From Semisulcospira habei (lineage: Eukaryota; Mollusca; Gastropoda; Semisulcospiridae), in the NCBI GenBank assembly GCA_036245525.1, contig BTPG01000003.1:160697260-160761259 (forward strand): 64,000 bases of DNA, read 5' to 3'. Under the pieces are notes generated by a model, which worked only from the letters and a program-made list of their open reading frames with translations, had not been told where the DNA came from and made no database searches. A program made the translations under genes and the position numbers. How positions within the stretch are numbered: position 1 is the first letter of the stretch; every line of letters begins with the position of its first letter. Shown in pieces: positions 52,660 through 62,684 of the stretch.

Positions 52660-52714
52660 ACTCAAGGTAAAAATGATTTTTCTGCTTCCGTAGCTCAACT
52701 GCTCCTTGCAAAAT
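52660..52714 (-). CDS. ABHD6-like: ABHD6-like hydrolase, third visible exon
   Basis: Short 55-nt exon. Acceptor tttgcag-type sequence precedes 52714, donor gtgagt from 52659. Encodes ILQGAVELRKQKNHFYLE, matching ILQGLVDVRIPHNNFYRK of ABHD6. The last base T is completed by TG of the next exon. Phase agreement with both neighbours supports the boundaries. Confidence 0.88.
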
Positions 52715-52923
52715 CTGCAAAACATCATAGCATATCGTTTAGCATGTGTATTATTGTAAAATTCAGCATACCATTCTAACACATACGGGATCAGGGATAT
52801 TATATGAACAACAAAATTTTCTCATGCGCATTCTTACTGACCTGCACAATAATCTAGCCACTTCTGTGAGCTGAAAGTATGCATCTAAATCCAAAACAGT
52901 TTCAACTCTCTAAACTCAGAATG

Positions 52924-54223
52924 CAACTACAGAGGAATCACCTTGCTGTCAGTACCAGGAAAGGTCTTCAACAGGATCATCCTGAAGAGAATGAAGAGCT
53001 CCGTTGACCCCCAGCTGAGAGACCAGCAAGCAGGATTCAGGAAGAACCGATCATGTACAGACCAGAACGCCACTCTCCGCATAATCGTGGAACAGTCTCT
53101 GGAGTGGAGCTCCCCGCTGTACGTCAACTTTGTGGATTATGAGAAAGCATTTGACAGTGTGGACCGAGAGACTCTGTGGAAACTCCTACGACACTACGGT
53201 GTACCCACAAAGCTCGTCCGCCTGATCAAGAGCAGCTACGATGGCATGACATGTCGCGTGATCCACGAAGGGCAGTTCACCAGGGAGCTCCAGGTCAGAA
53301 CCGGTGTCAGGCAGGCGTGTCTGCTGTCTCCGTTCCTCTTCCTACTGGCCATAGACTGGGTCATGAAGATGACCACAGAGCACAGACGAAGTGGAATACA
53401 GTGGACACTGTGGACACAGCTTGACGACTTCGATTTTGCAGACGACTTGGCATTACTGTCCCACACTCATCAACAAATGCAGAACAAGACCACGAGGCTT
53501 GCTGACATCTCGTCCCAAGTGGGCCTCTCCATTCACAAACAGAAAACAAAGACAATGAGGCTGAACGCAACCAGGGAAGAACTAGTCTTGCTTGCTGGCA
53601 CCCCGTTGGAGGAGGTGGAGTCCTTCACCTATCTCGGGAGCATCATAGACAAAAAAGGCGGCACTGATGCAGATGTCAGAGCACGAATCGGTAAAGCCAG
53701 AGCAGCCTTTCTCCAGTTGAAAAAAGTGTGGAGATCCAGAGAGCCGTCACAACACACCAAAGTCCGGATTTTCAACTCCAATATAAAAGCAGTTCTCTTA
53801 TATGAAGCAGAGACTTGGAGATTGACAAAATCCAGTCAACAGAGTACAGACCTTCATGAACAGTTGCCTTAGAAGAATTTTGAAAATCCACTGGCCAGAG
53901 AAGATCAGCAACGTCAGACTCTGGGAGAGAACAGAACAGATAACAGCAGAGAATGAAATTGGGTGAAGAAGATGGGGATGGATTGGTCACAGTCTGAGAA
54001 AGCCAGCTTACAGTATCACTAGGCAGGCATTGTCATGGAACCCCCAGGGAAAGAGGAAAAGAGGTAGGCCGAGAAACTCCTGGCGTCGAGACCTCCAAGC
54101 AGACATCAAGAGACTGGGAACCACCTGGAGTAGAATCGAAGGAGAAGCACAGGACAGGAGTTGCTGGAGGTCTCTCGTCGACGGCCTATACCCGGGTAGG
54201 GGTGACAGGCGTAAGTAAGTAAG
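52924..54223 (+). mobile_element. 5'-truncated LINE (RT to 3' end)
   Basis: Flanked by a 13-bp duplication TAAACTCAGAATG (52911-52923, 54224-54236). It begins inside RT and ends in (GTAA)n. Opposite in orientation to the hydrolase gene, in the intron between 55693 and 52714. Confidence 0.92.
52943..53872 (+). pseudogene. LINE reverse transcriptase (truncated)
   Basis: About 309 residues: LRDQQAGFRKNRSCTDQNA (RT block 2), VDYEKAFDSVDRETLW, GVRQACLLSPFLFLLAIDW, DDFDFADDLALLSHTHQ (catalytic FADD), then TYLGSIIDKKGGTDADVRAR (thumb). It lacks the endonuclease because of 5' truncation. It ends early at 53872 through a small indel relative to 54568, and a stop also occurs near 53964. The clade was not settled (RTE-like or related). 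Confidence 0.85.
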
Positions 54224-54248
54224 TAAACTCAGAATGACCAAAGTCACT

Positions 54249-55057
54249 TTAACCCATATCATACTGAGGCTAAAAGCTTCAAATTTGTACACTGCCGATA
54301 TGCAAGCTACATTATAGTACTTACAGATAAGGCCTTAGTTCAAGGGTCACCACCTAAAGGCGCCAAGCTATTCTGGCACTCTCGGGAGCATCATAGACAA
54401 AAAAGGCGGCACTGATGCAGATGTCAGAGCACGAATCGGTAAAGCCAGAGCAGCCTTTCTCCAGTTGAAAAAAGTGTGGAGTTCCAGAGAGCTGTCACAA
54501 CACACCAAAGTCCGGATTTTCAACTCCAATGTAAAAGCAGTTCTCCTATATGGAGCAGAGACTTGGAGATTGACAAAAACCACAGTCAACAGAGTACAGA
54601 CCTTCATGAACAGTTGCCTTAGAAGAATTTTGAAAATCCACTGGCCAGAGAAGATCAGCAACGTCAGACTCTGGGAGAGAACAGAGCAGATAACAGCAGA
54701 GAATGAAATTGGGCGACGAAGATGGGGATGGATCGGTCACAGTCTGAGAAAGCCAGCTTCCAGTATCACTAGGCAGGCATTGTCATGGAACCCCCAGGGA
54801 AAGAGGAAAAGAGGTAGGCCGAGAAACTCCTGGCGTCGAGACCTCCAAGCAGACATCAAGAGACTGGGAACCACCTGGAGTAGAATCGAAGGAGAAGCAC
54901 AGGACAGGAGTTGCTGGAGGTCTCTCGTCGACGGCCTATACCCGGGTAGGGGTGACAGGCGTAAGTAAGTAAGTAAGTAAGTATTCTGGCACTACCCTTG
55001 AACTATTTTAGTCAAACTTATTTCACACACTGGTGTATTCTGAATGATAAGGGTTAA
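54249..55057. mobile_element. TTAA foldback MITE, family 1, split by a LINE
   Basis: TTAACCCATATCATACTGAG at 54249, resumes after 54982 and ends ATGATAAGGGTTAA at 55057. Without the LINE and duplicated bases the element is about 195 bp, with part of the left arm deleted. Confidence 0.85.
54381..54982 (+). mobile_element. 5'-truncated LINE 3' end inserted in a MITE
   Basis: Flanked by 11 bp ATTCTGGCACT (54370-54380, 54983-54993). Open frame from YLGS-type thumb sequence through [40 protein letters not shown] to GDRRK, then (GTAAGTAA)n. About 95 percent like the 3' half of 52924-54223, with an intact frame where that copy is broken. Confidence 0.93.
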
Positions 55058-55089
55058 TCAAGCAATGCCACATTGTCACTGAACTTCTC

Positions 55090-55300
55090 AAGCTGCTTTC
55101 AAACCCTCCACTGCCAAGAAAAACTGAATATCACCCAACTGCAAGAGGCATAGATCCTCATCAGCTGCGGGGGCTCATGAGGATCTATGCCTCTTGCTGA
55201 AACCAGTTTGAATCCATGGTCCGTAGACACTGCTTTGACATTGAATGTACAATGACTCCAAAAACATAACCTGCGTCCACTGGCCATTAAGCGGTTTAAT
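55090..55300. mobile_element. Family 2 foldback
   Basis: Hairpin 55139-55198 with CAAGAGGCATAGATCCTCAT arms; flanks resemble 21208-21420 (TTTGAATCCATG, TGGCCATTAAGCGGTTTAA). Confidence 0.75.
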
Positions 55301-55584
55301 CTAAGTGTTTGAAATCTTACAGCACAACATTTACTCTTGTACGCTCTCAGTACAACTCTCAATCTGAATCACAGCCAAAGCTGATCTAAATCACAGGCGA
55401 AGGTTGAAATAAAATATGTTTTGAAATTCACTTGAGCTCATACACTAGACTTTAAGAGGCAAGTGACTTTCCAAACACGCTTAACCCTTTTCATTCTGAT
55501 ACACTACAATAGAACAATAATCAAAGTTTTCAAAATCAGCCTCAGGATGTAATGGATTAACTCAACCTTCACCCGTGACCTACG

Positions 55585-55660
55585 TCAACAAGAGGAATGG
55601 ATTCTCATGAGCCCCTGCCTATGCAGGGGCTCAAGAGAATCTATTCCTCTTGCCAGTGTA
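55585..55660. mobile_element. Family 2 foldback
   Basis: CAAGAGGAATGGATTCTCAT, then GAGCCCCTGC, pairs with its complement around CTATG. Confidence 0.78.
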
Positions 55661-55692
55661 AGGACTTGATAAAACATTAAAAGACTGCTTAC

Positions 55693-55949
55693 CTGGTATG
55701 GTACAAAAGACCTGTGGTAACACACCTCATCCAGCATGGCTTTTAGATCTGAGCCATTCTGTGGAAGGAGGGGGCAGGTCTCCAGCGTCATTTGTCCCCC
55801 ATTCTGTTCCACCACTGTCCGATACAGAGAGATCATCTTTCCGTCTTGCGGGGTTTTCACTGAAACACCATCAACAGAATCTTCTGTCACGTCAAGTTTT
55901 GTACCACAAGTAGTCTTATTCTTCTTTTGTTCTGATGATGTGGTCGCAT
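55693..55949 (-). CDS. ABHD6-like: ABHD6-like hydrolase, second visible exon (lid/cap region)
   Basis: - strand acceptor ctatcag precedes 55949; donor gtaagc from 55692. Encodes ATTSSEQKKNKTTCGTKLDV, then a segment ending MTLETCPLLPQNGSDLKAML, DEVCYHRSFVPYQ. The second half aligns with KIPLIPSTPEEMSEML ... VPQQ of ABHD6. The first half is longer than in vertebrate ABHD6 by about 30 residues and Lys/Thr-rich. AT completes an Asn codon from 62350; the exon ends in phase 0. Confidence 0.85.
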
Positions 55950-56531
55950 CTGATAGGACACATTCCATAAAGTAAAAAGTAAAAAAGAAGGCACCAACAA
56001 AACAGCAAAACACTCTTGACACAATTTCAGGTGCATTTGTGTCGCAGCAGTGGCTTAACAGCACGCGATATATCTTATTCTAGGAATGAATCAAAAGCAA
56101 ACCTGTTGAAACACAGTAGAAACATGAACAGCAAAGCCCTCATGGCTGTTGTGCATGACTGATCTGCATCATTTATCTAACCCTCTGTAAACCTGGCCTT
56201 CTGTGACTGACCTTTCATGCAGAAAGTATTACCGATGACATTACAATTTACATGTACTAAAGAAAATGCCCTTTGGGGCCCTGCATGTTTTGTTTTTGTT
56301 TTCAGTGCTAATGCCCATAAAGAATTTGAAGAACAAACGTTATAGCATGAGGCTGCATTTTGAGCGATGGTTGTATAATCAAAAAAATGTGAGCACATAT
56401 ATATCAGTCTCATTATGACTGTTTGGTGCGAAAATGGCTGGCCTTTCCAAATCCGTGATTGTGTATAACCCTTCAAACATGCACTTGGTTTTAAGGATGC
56501 AGACAAGAGAGACTATCTTGTCAAAACACAA
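55950..56531. other. ABHD6-like intron flank
   Basis: AT-rich. 56228-56244 is ATTACCGATGACATTAC, identical to the core of a DIRS left end but with no other DIRS sequence around it. Confidence 0.45.
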
Positions 56532-56789
56532 AAATTAATTTTTCTCTAAAATATATTTTTTCGAAAAATACTTACCGATGACATGACTAATAGGAAGTGT
56601 CTACTACTTGCTCAATTTTAGCCTAAGAACCCGTTGTGTTACAACACAACCTGGGAGGCACTCGGGGAACCCCCAAAGGGGCCGAGAGTTGTCTCCTGTC
56701 CCTGCCCTACCAGTTCTGGGACACGTGGTAGACCAACCAGTCGGAATACTTAGCTCGCCAGCGGCAAGCGGGGCAGGTGGGAGGGTCCT

Positions 56790-56890
56790 CCGAGTCATGT
56801 CATTGGTAAGTATTTTTCGAAAAAAATATATTTTAGAGAAAAATTAATTTGTTTCCTCAAAAATATTACTGATGACATGACTAATAGGAA
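56790..56890 (-). repeat. DIRS internal complementary region of copy E
   Basis: AGTCATGTCATTGGTAAGT, TTTTAGAGAAAAATTAATTT, GTTTCCTCAAAAATATTACT and GATGACATGACTAATAGG: the right end and left end, joined as a circle junction would be. Confidence 0.92.
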
Positions 56891-57587
56891 GAATTGCAAT
56901 GAGGAGGCAGGTGCCGAGTACCAAACACCCCCCCGTAAGGGGTAAATCAGAGCCGTCTTCCCTGCCGCAAACTCACGACAATTTTAGCTAAGTGTGTACC
57001 TAGGGCGCCTGTGGCACCGGGAGGGAGTGTTGTGCCACAGAGATGTCCCCCACCAGTGCGAGGTTGTCTCACAGGCCTGCCAGATCCCTGAGGTAGAAGC
57101 GGGCGAAGGTCCATTCTGTCTTCCAGCCCACGGCCGCCACGATGTCTTTGACAGCGCAGTTCCGGTTGAACGCGACGTTCGTGACCATGGCTCGTACCTC
57201 GTGTGCGCGTATGTGAAGCCTCTTTGCTCCCTGCGGGAAGAGTTGCAATGAGGGGGCAGGTGCCGCATACCAAACACCCCCCCGTAAGGGGTAAATCAGA
57301 GCCGTCTTCCCTGTCGCAAACTCCTGACAATTTTAGCTAAGTGTGTACCTACGGCGCCTGTGGCGCCGGAAGGGAGTGTTGCGCCGCAGAGATGTCCCCC
57401 ACCAGTGCGAGGTTGTCTCACAGGCCTGCCAGATCCCTGAGGTAGAAGCGGGCGAAGGTCGATTCTGTCTTCCAGCCCACGGTTGCCACGATGTCTTTGA
57501 CAGCGCAGTTTCAATTGAACGCGACGTTCGTGACCATGGCTCGTACCTCGTGTGCGTGTATGTGAAGCCTCTTTGCTCCCTGCGGAG
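56890..57587 (-). repeat. 349-bp tandem duplication of the recombinase C-terminus in DIRS E
   Basis: 56890-57238 and 57239-57587 match at about 95 percent (GTGCGAGGTTGTCTCACAGG, CCACGATGTCTTTGACAGCG in both). Each unit encodes HEVRAM ... VGWKTESTFARFYLRDL, so the Arg/Tyr end of the active site is present twice, one after the other. Confidence 0.9.
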
Positions 57588-58420
57588 AGAGGTCCTGGTA
57601 GGCGGACCGTATGACCCAGCATAGCCAGGAAGATATTGTCTGGGCTGTTATGTCAGATCTGCCTGGGTTCAAGGGTAGAAAGAGGCGTGAGCATCCTCTC
57701 CGGACAGCTTTGGATCGGCATAGGTAAACGCGAAGGGCGCGCACTGGATCTTGTTGCCTGGTCTCACGGGGAAAGTTCACATTTCTCAGTGGCCGTAAGG
57801 TAATCACCCTGTCTTGGCAAGGAAGGCAGGGTCCATGAGGAGCTGCACGGAGCCATCCGTTCTGAAATGCAGGCAGGCAGGGCGCGTTGACAGCGCGTGT
57901 AGCTCGCTAACTCGTGCCGCGGTGGCAAGGGCCAACAGGAAGCAAGTCTTACGAGTCACATCCGCGAAGCGGGGCAAAGGCAGCAGTTCGAATCTGGCAG
58001 AGTTAAGCCACGTCAGTATCCAGGGTAGGTCCCAGTGAGAGAAGAGCGAGTGGGAGACTGGACGCTGCAGGCTGAAGTGAGTCATGAGGTCGGCGAGGTC
58101 TTTGCAGTCGCCGGGGTTCAGGCGGCCGAGGTGCCGGTAGGTGTCGGCAATCATGGACAGGTACCTCCTGATGGTGATAGGGGCCAAACCTTGGTCTCCG
58201 AAGAGCCAGAGGAAGAAGTCCATGAGCTGGGGATTCGTCAGTTCGGTGGGGGAAAGGCGCTGGTCGTCGCACCAGGAGCACAGTACTCGCCATTTTCCCT
58301 CGTAGACGCGCCTGGTCGAGGGTCTGCGGGCAGTAGCGATCGCTTCCACTGCGGCACTTGAGAAGCCTCTAGAGGAGAGGGCTTGCCGCACAATCTCCCG
58401 GCGTGAAGGAGGAGCCGCTC
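57311..58420 (-). pseudogene. Tyrosine recombinase of DIRS E
   Basis: The most complete recombinase in the window. RRPSTRRVYEGKWRVLCSWC is the core-binding start and LAPITIRRYLSMIADTYRHL follows. ALATAARVSELHALSTRPAC holds the first catalytic Arg (about 57905). After a frame slip at about 57805, QDPVRALRVYLCRSKAVRRG and HIHAHEVRAMVTNVAF (HxxR) follow, then a stop in place, and VGWKTESTFARFYLRDLAG with Tyr. Arg, HxxR, Trp and Tyr are all visible, but a frameshift and stops make it inactive as it stands. Confidence 0.85.
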
Positions 58421-58486
58421 TGGGCACGGGTGGAACAGCGGCTGGTGGGGTTGCTTGAGCATGGTGCTCGGCGTAGGCAGCAGCAG

Positions 58487-58503
58487 GGGGGGGGGGGGGG
58501 GGG
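58487..58503. repeat. G17 homopolymer in DIRS E (Pro codons on the - strand)
   Basis: Encodes a Pro run in the frame of the RNase H/recombinase linker. Confidence 0.9.
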
Positions 58504-58581
58504 GTGGCGAGGCTGAGGTGGTCGGTGGTCCGACCGGTTCCAGGAGAACGGGGTGACCAACAAGACGACCGCATTGCATCC

Positions 58582-59286
58582 TCAAAGCTTGAGGAGGACT
58601 TTTGGGACGAGAACCGTTGGGGGGTAAGCGTAAGCGATGAGACCGTCCCAGGGAATGGAGAGCGCATCGACCGCCCAGGCAAGGGGGTCGGGGATCGAGG
58701 AGATGAAGAGGGGAAGCTGGTGACTCCACCTCGAGGCAAATAGGTCGATCATAGGGGTCTCCCAATGAGTGCAGATCACCCAAAAGATGTCCCTGCGGAG
58801 CGTCCATTCCGTGTGCAGAAACTGGCTGGGCCGGGAGAGAGAGTCGGCCAAAACGTTCAGGTGTCCTGGAATGGGCGGAGGCCTGACGCTCGGAATCTCG
58901 GTCCAAATGGGAGAGCGTCGTAGCGGCGGCAATGAGCGAAAGACAAACTGGAGGCCGTCGGCAATGGTGGAGCGTATCCAGGGGTCGTCAGGACTTGACG
59001 GGTCTAGCACGGCCGAAGGCAGGGGTCCGCTGGGGGGGGGGGGGGGGGGGGGGGGGCCAGAGAGGGCGTGGGGGCGGAAGCGGAGGAGGGTCTCGTCGTC
59101 TGCAGGGTGCGACCCATGGCCTTGCGGGCACCTGGAAAGCATGGGGGGGGGGGGGGGGGGGGCAGCATTGCGGGGCAAGTGGTCGGAGTTGGCGTCCTTC
59201 ACCGATTGCCACGAGTCGCCGAAGAGCAGAGTTCCTCCAAGGGGGGGTGTGACACAGCTGAGTACGCAGATCGGGAGGCCTCCCAC
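58582..59286 (-). pseudogene. Gag end fused to RNase H tail in DIRS E (RT deleted)
   Basis: Reads LGGTLLFGDSWQSVKDANSD, Pro tracts, then DDPWIRSTIADGLQFVFRSL, IWTEIPSVRPPPI, and directly PGHLNVLADSLSRPSQF, the end of RNase H. It continues TEWTLRRDIFWVICTHWE, MIDLFASRWSHQLPLFISSI, PDPLAWAVDAL and YPPTVLVPKVL, a conserved DIRS module between RNase H and recombinase. The open frame crosses the deletion without a break. The whole RT and about 100 residues of RNase H are absent. Confidence 0.85.
59032..59162. repeat. Two G homopolymers (G25 and G20) in DIRS E Gag
   Basis: 59032-59056 and 59143-59162. On the coding (-) strand they are Pro tracts. Confidence 0.95.
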
Positions 59287-59321
59287 GGCAGGCTTGAAGC
59301 AAGGAATCCTGACGCATCAAG

Positions 59322-60476
59322 TCACAATTTGATGGCGGCTGCAATGGCGTTGACTGAAGAATGGTACAACGCCCGGTGGGCCGAGCGGCTGTCAACGTCG
59401 CACAGGGCCGAGACAAAGTCCTCGGGGAGTAGACTCAGGGCCACGTCGTCCAAGGGGCGGGAGAAGCCCACAGTAGCGGGGACCCGACGAGACGTAAAAC
59501 GGCTATCCCACGGCCCACGGCTCTCCAGGGACAAGACGTGTCGACGTGGAGGGGGTGACAAATGCAGCGAGGAGCGGTGAGGCGACAGGGGGCTGGTGCG
59601 CGGCGGGCGTCTGCCACGGGGGGAGCGACTGCGATGCTGGGAGCGGGGACGACGATCCCTCACAGGCGCACTCCTGGGGGGGCACCTCCAGGGAGAAGAC
59701 GAGCAGCGTCGAGAGCGTCAGGGCAAGGGCACAGGACGTCGGGAGGGAGCGCGCGACGAGGACGAGGAAGGTCGGGGACTGCAGCCGCGATCATGGCGTG
59801 TGGTCCTGTCCTTCCGACGGACGCTCGTCGGGCGAGCGAGAGTGTCTGGAGCTGGTGGCGAAACGGGAGGTGTCGGGTCTGTGGCTGGACTTTGAACGCC
59901 AGGGCGCAAGTCTCTGCTGGCCGGGCTCAATGAGGCGGGCGCTCTGCCGATAATTAGACCCCTCAGAGGAGTCAGCAGGCTTTTCAAGGAGAGACATACG
60001 AGGGCTGCCAGTTTCTAAGGCACGGCGCAAGGCGCGATGCTGCAGGCCGGGCTCAGCGAGGCGGGCACTCTGCCGGCATTTAGACCCCTCGGAAGGGTCA
60101 GTGGTCTTGGCATTGGACGCAGTCCTGTGGTAAGCACCTTTGGCATGTGTCTGACGTGTCGTGCGTTCCAAAAGGTCGGGTCGGGAAGGCGCGGTCACTT
60201 CTCCAGAAGCGGAAAGGGGCGGCAAAGGAGCCAGACGGCCGCTAGCTGGCACAGGGCACTCGCGCCGGTAGAAACTCCAAAGTGAGACCACCATAGCTTG
60301 AGCCAGGACGAGCAGACATCACAGAGGTGGTGCGAGGAGCAGCCAGCACACGGGAGGCAGACCGCATGATCATCCGTCGGCCACTGGAAGTCGCCACACC
60401 GGGAGCAAGTAAGCACCTGGGAGCTGCAACACATATCAGGCAAGCTAGGCGACCGAGCGTGGGCACCTGAGAGCAT
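59322..60476 (-). pseudogene. Gag-like protein of DIRS E
   Basis: From about 60476 down: VLTCSRCGDFQWPTDDHAVC, LPCAGCSSHHLCDVCSSW (zinc ribbon), then WWSHFGVSTGA. Next frames give a linker with a twofold repeat (DPSEGSKCRQSARLAEPG and DSSEGSNYRQSARLIEPG), an Arg/Ser-rich basic part (DRRPRSQHRSRSPRGRRPPR) and SLLPEDFVSALCDVD. Frame changes occur between pieces. The basic segment could bind nucleic acid; that is inference. Confidence 0.65.
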
Positions 60477-60479
60477 AAT

Positions 60480-60933
60480 ACAAGCGACAAAGAGGTACCT
60501 GTGGTCGAATCAACTGCAACACATGTCCGACACAACACGCTAAAAGGCGAGGACACAAGGGGCCACGCCAAGCTAAGACAAGCGTCGGGCGCACAATGGT
60601 ACAACAAGTACAAACAAAACGAAGCGCCGCTGACCAACGGTGGCGATAACCACCCGTAAACGGCGAGGGCACGAGGGGCCCTGCCAAGGTAAGACGAGCG
60701 TCGGGCGCACAATGGAACAACAAAGTACAAGTGAAACGTAGTGCCACTGAACAACTGGAGCTAGCCACCCGCTAACGACGAGGGCACGAGGGTCCCTGCC
60801 AAGCTAAACCAAGAGCGTCGGGTGTCAAGATATACGAGTGAGAAAACGAGACGCCCCAGACACAGCCGACACTCGGCTCGGGGGCCAGCTGAGGGCTGTT
60901 ACCACTAACCTTACCTCACAGACGAAGCGGAGA

Positions 60934-60970
<37 letters not shown>

Positions 60971-61230
60971 TGGGGGGAACCTCCATAACACCGGCACGGC
61001 GCAAGGCGGGAAGAATGGGCCACACCAGGCCGGCGCAGAAGAGGCAACGGCAGCCCAAGCAAACGAAGCCCTCTCAGCAGGAAACCGGCAGAGGAGAAGC
61101 TCTGCCGCACAGGCAGTGGAGAACACGAAGTCCGAAGTCAAGAGTAAGCAATAAGACTGGGCACCGGTCGCAGCATACACAGGTAGAGTCCAAGGCTAAC
61201 GCTGAACACGTCTTCACAGCGCGAGCTAAG
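60480..61230 (-). other. 5' leader of DIRS E, with G35 run
   Basis: Non-coding leader between ITR and Gag. Contains repeats of about 120 bp (ACGAGGGCACGAGGG, CCCTGCCAAG, AGCGTCGGG) at about 60545, 60665 and 60780, and a G35 homopolymer at 60935-60969. Confidence 0.6.
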
Positions 61231-61425
61231 TAATCCGACTGGTTGGTCTACCACGTGACCTGGAACCGGTAGGGCAGGGACGGGAGACAACTCTCGGCCC
61301 CTCTGGGGGTTCCCCGAATGCCTCCCAGGTTGTGTTGTAACACAACGGGTTCTTAGGCTAAAATTGAGCAAGTAGTAGACACTTCCTACTAGTCATGTCA
61401 TCGGTAATGTTTTTGAGGAAACAAA

Positions 61426-62349
61426 TACGAATGCATACTTAGGTATTTTAAACAATAATAACGAATGTTAGGAGAGATTGGGCAGTTTAGGCATTGCGTC
61501 TAGTGGGACCTTAGCGAACATAAAGATGTCATTTCTAAAGCGTTTTCATGGATTTGAAATCACAGTGCGTCTCAGTGGTTTGACCTTAACATCAACTAGT
61601 CGTCTGCCAAGTTTGACTGAAATGTTTGCAAAAGTTGTAACAAAAACTTACATTTCACTTTATTTTTAAAGGCATTTTGTACACATTTCCTGACCTTTTG
61701 TGATCCTTGACATTGGAGCAGGTCACCCAATTCAGTATGTGCAGGAAGATCTTTTATCAAGTATCTGTTTACCAAGTTCGGCTTTGAAAATGAAAATAGT
61801 ATTTGATAGAGGACAATGTTTGTTAAAATAAGCCATTTTTTTTACTTATTTCTTGACCCAATGTAACCATGACCTCTCAAGGTCACTCAAATTGGTAAGG
61901 TTTTGCCACAAAGTATCCTTGGGCCAAGTCTGAAGTCCGTGTCATAAATAGTCTCCAAGAAAATGCCGATGATAAAGACGATGGCCAATGGACAGATGTT
62001 GGAGGCCCAATATATATACTCACTTTTGCTATCACACGTAAGCCAAAAACAATGCAGAAGAATCCAGTACTTCCTTTCACCTATTACAGTGCTTAACATA
62101 TGAAATGAAGTCTAAAGTAAACAGTAAATTTTTGATACACTAAATGAAACAAAAAAATATGAATTCACCATTATAGTTGAACGGTGGTGCCAGAAACCTA
62201 AATAGTTCAAGGGTGGTGCTGAGCGAGCGTGCTACACTTTTCTGTCACCACCCTTGAACAGAACACAGGTTGCACTGGCCTCTTTGAACTTGCACATGCC
62301 AAACACAACGCCTGTGGAAAACTGTGCATGCTGGATGGGGGATACTCAC
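61426..62349. other. ABHD6-like intron flank with an old repeat
   Basis: About 61550-62000 carries the repeat related to 42045-42640 (GGCCAAGTCTGAAG, CACAAAGTATCCTTG in inverse orientation). 62160-62270 has a partial family 1 foldback (GGTGGTGCCAGAA, CACCACCCTTGAAC). Confidence 0.5.
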
Positions 62350-62482
62350 TGCTGGGGCATGTCATGGTGGCAGCAGAGACCAGTTCTGGGAAGCGTGCCG
62401 CAAACAGTCCAGTCAGCGCTCCGCCCATCGATACTCCTGTAACATGGAATCTCCTCTGGTCCATGCCAGTTAGGGCCACAAA
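62350..62482 (-). CDS. ABHD6-like: ABHD6-like hydrolase, first visible exon (nucleophile elbow)
   Basis: - strand acceptor ttctgcag precedes 62482; donor gtgagt from 62349. Encodes FVALTGMDQRRFHVTGVSMG, then GALTGLFAARFPELVSAATM, TCPS. GVSMGG is the GxSxG nucleophile elbow (GTSMGG in vertebrate ABHD6). The five exons total 711 nt, about 236 residues plus stop, all in phase. About 100-120 N-terminal residues, including any membrane anchor and the oxyanion HG motif, must lie beyond the window's right edge. Confidence 0.92.
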
Positions 62483-62684
62483 CTGCAGAAGATAACAAAA
62501 AGATAAAGAATAATTTGATGCACAGTCAAAACTATCTAGATGGCCACCGCTTACTACAAGACGACCAACCTTTGAACACACCGAACCCTATGGCTGAAAT
62601 TCCAAAGATGGGAAATACAGTTCAGGAAATATGGTGATCATCACAGTTCAATGATGGTGCCGGAATAGCATTCTAGCACAACCC

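Larger units (their letters stand above)
56532..61425 (-). mobile_element. DIRS-type element E in the ABHD6-like intron
   Basis: Read on the - strand. The left end GTTTCCTCAAAAACATTACC starts near 61425 and the right end is at about 56532. ITRs at about 61240-61400 and 56580-56760 share GTTGTGTTGTAACACAACG and CTACTACTTGCTCAATTTTA in inverted orientation. ICR at 56790-56890. Order: leader, Gag zinc ribbon, Gag linker, Gag end, deletion of RT and most of RNase H, RNase H tail, recombinase. It occupies 4.9 kb of a 6.4-kb intron and is sense to that gene. Confidence 0.92.

Noticed and set aside
57814..58906. Several overlapping ORFs on both strands in DIRS E
   Set aside because: GC-rich sequence opens many frames; only the - strand frames carrying RNase H and recombinase motifs match other copies.
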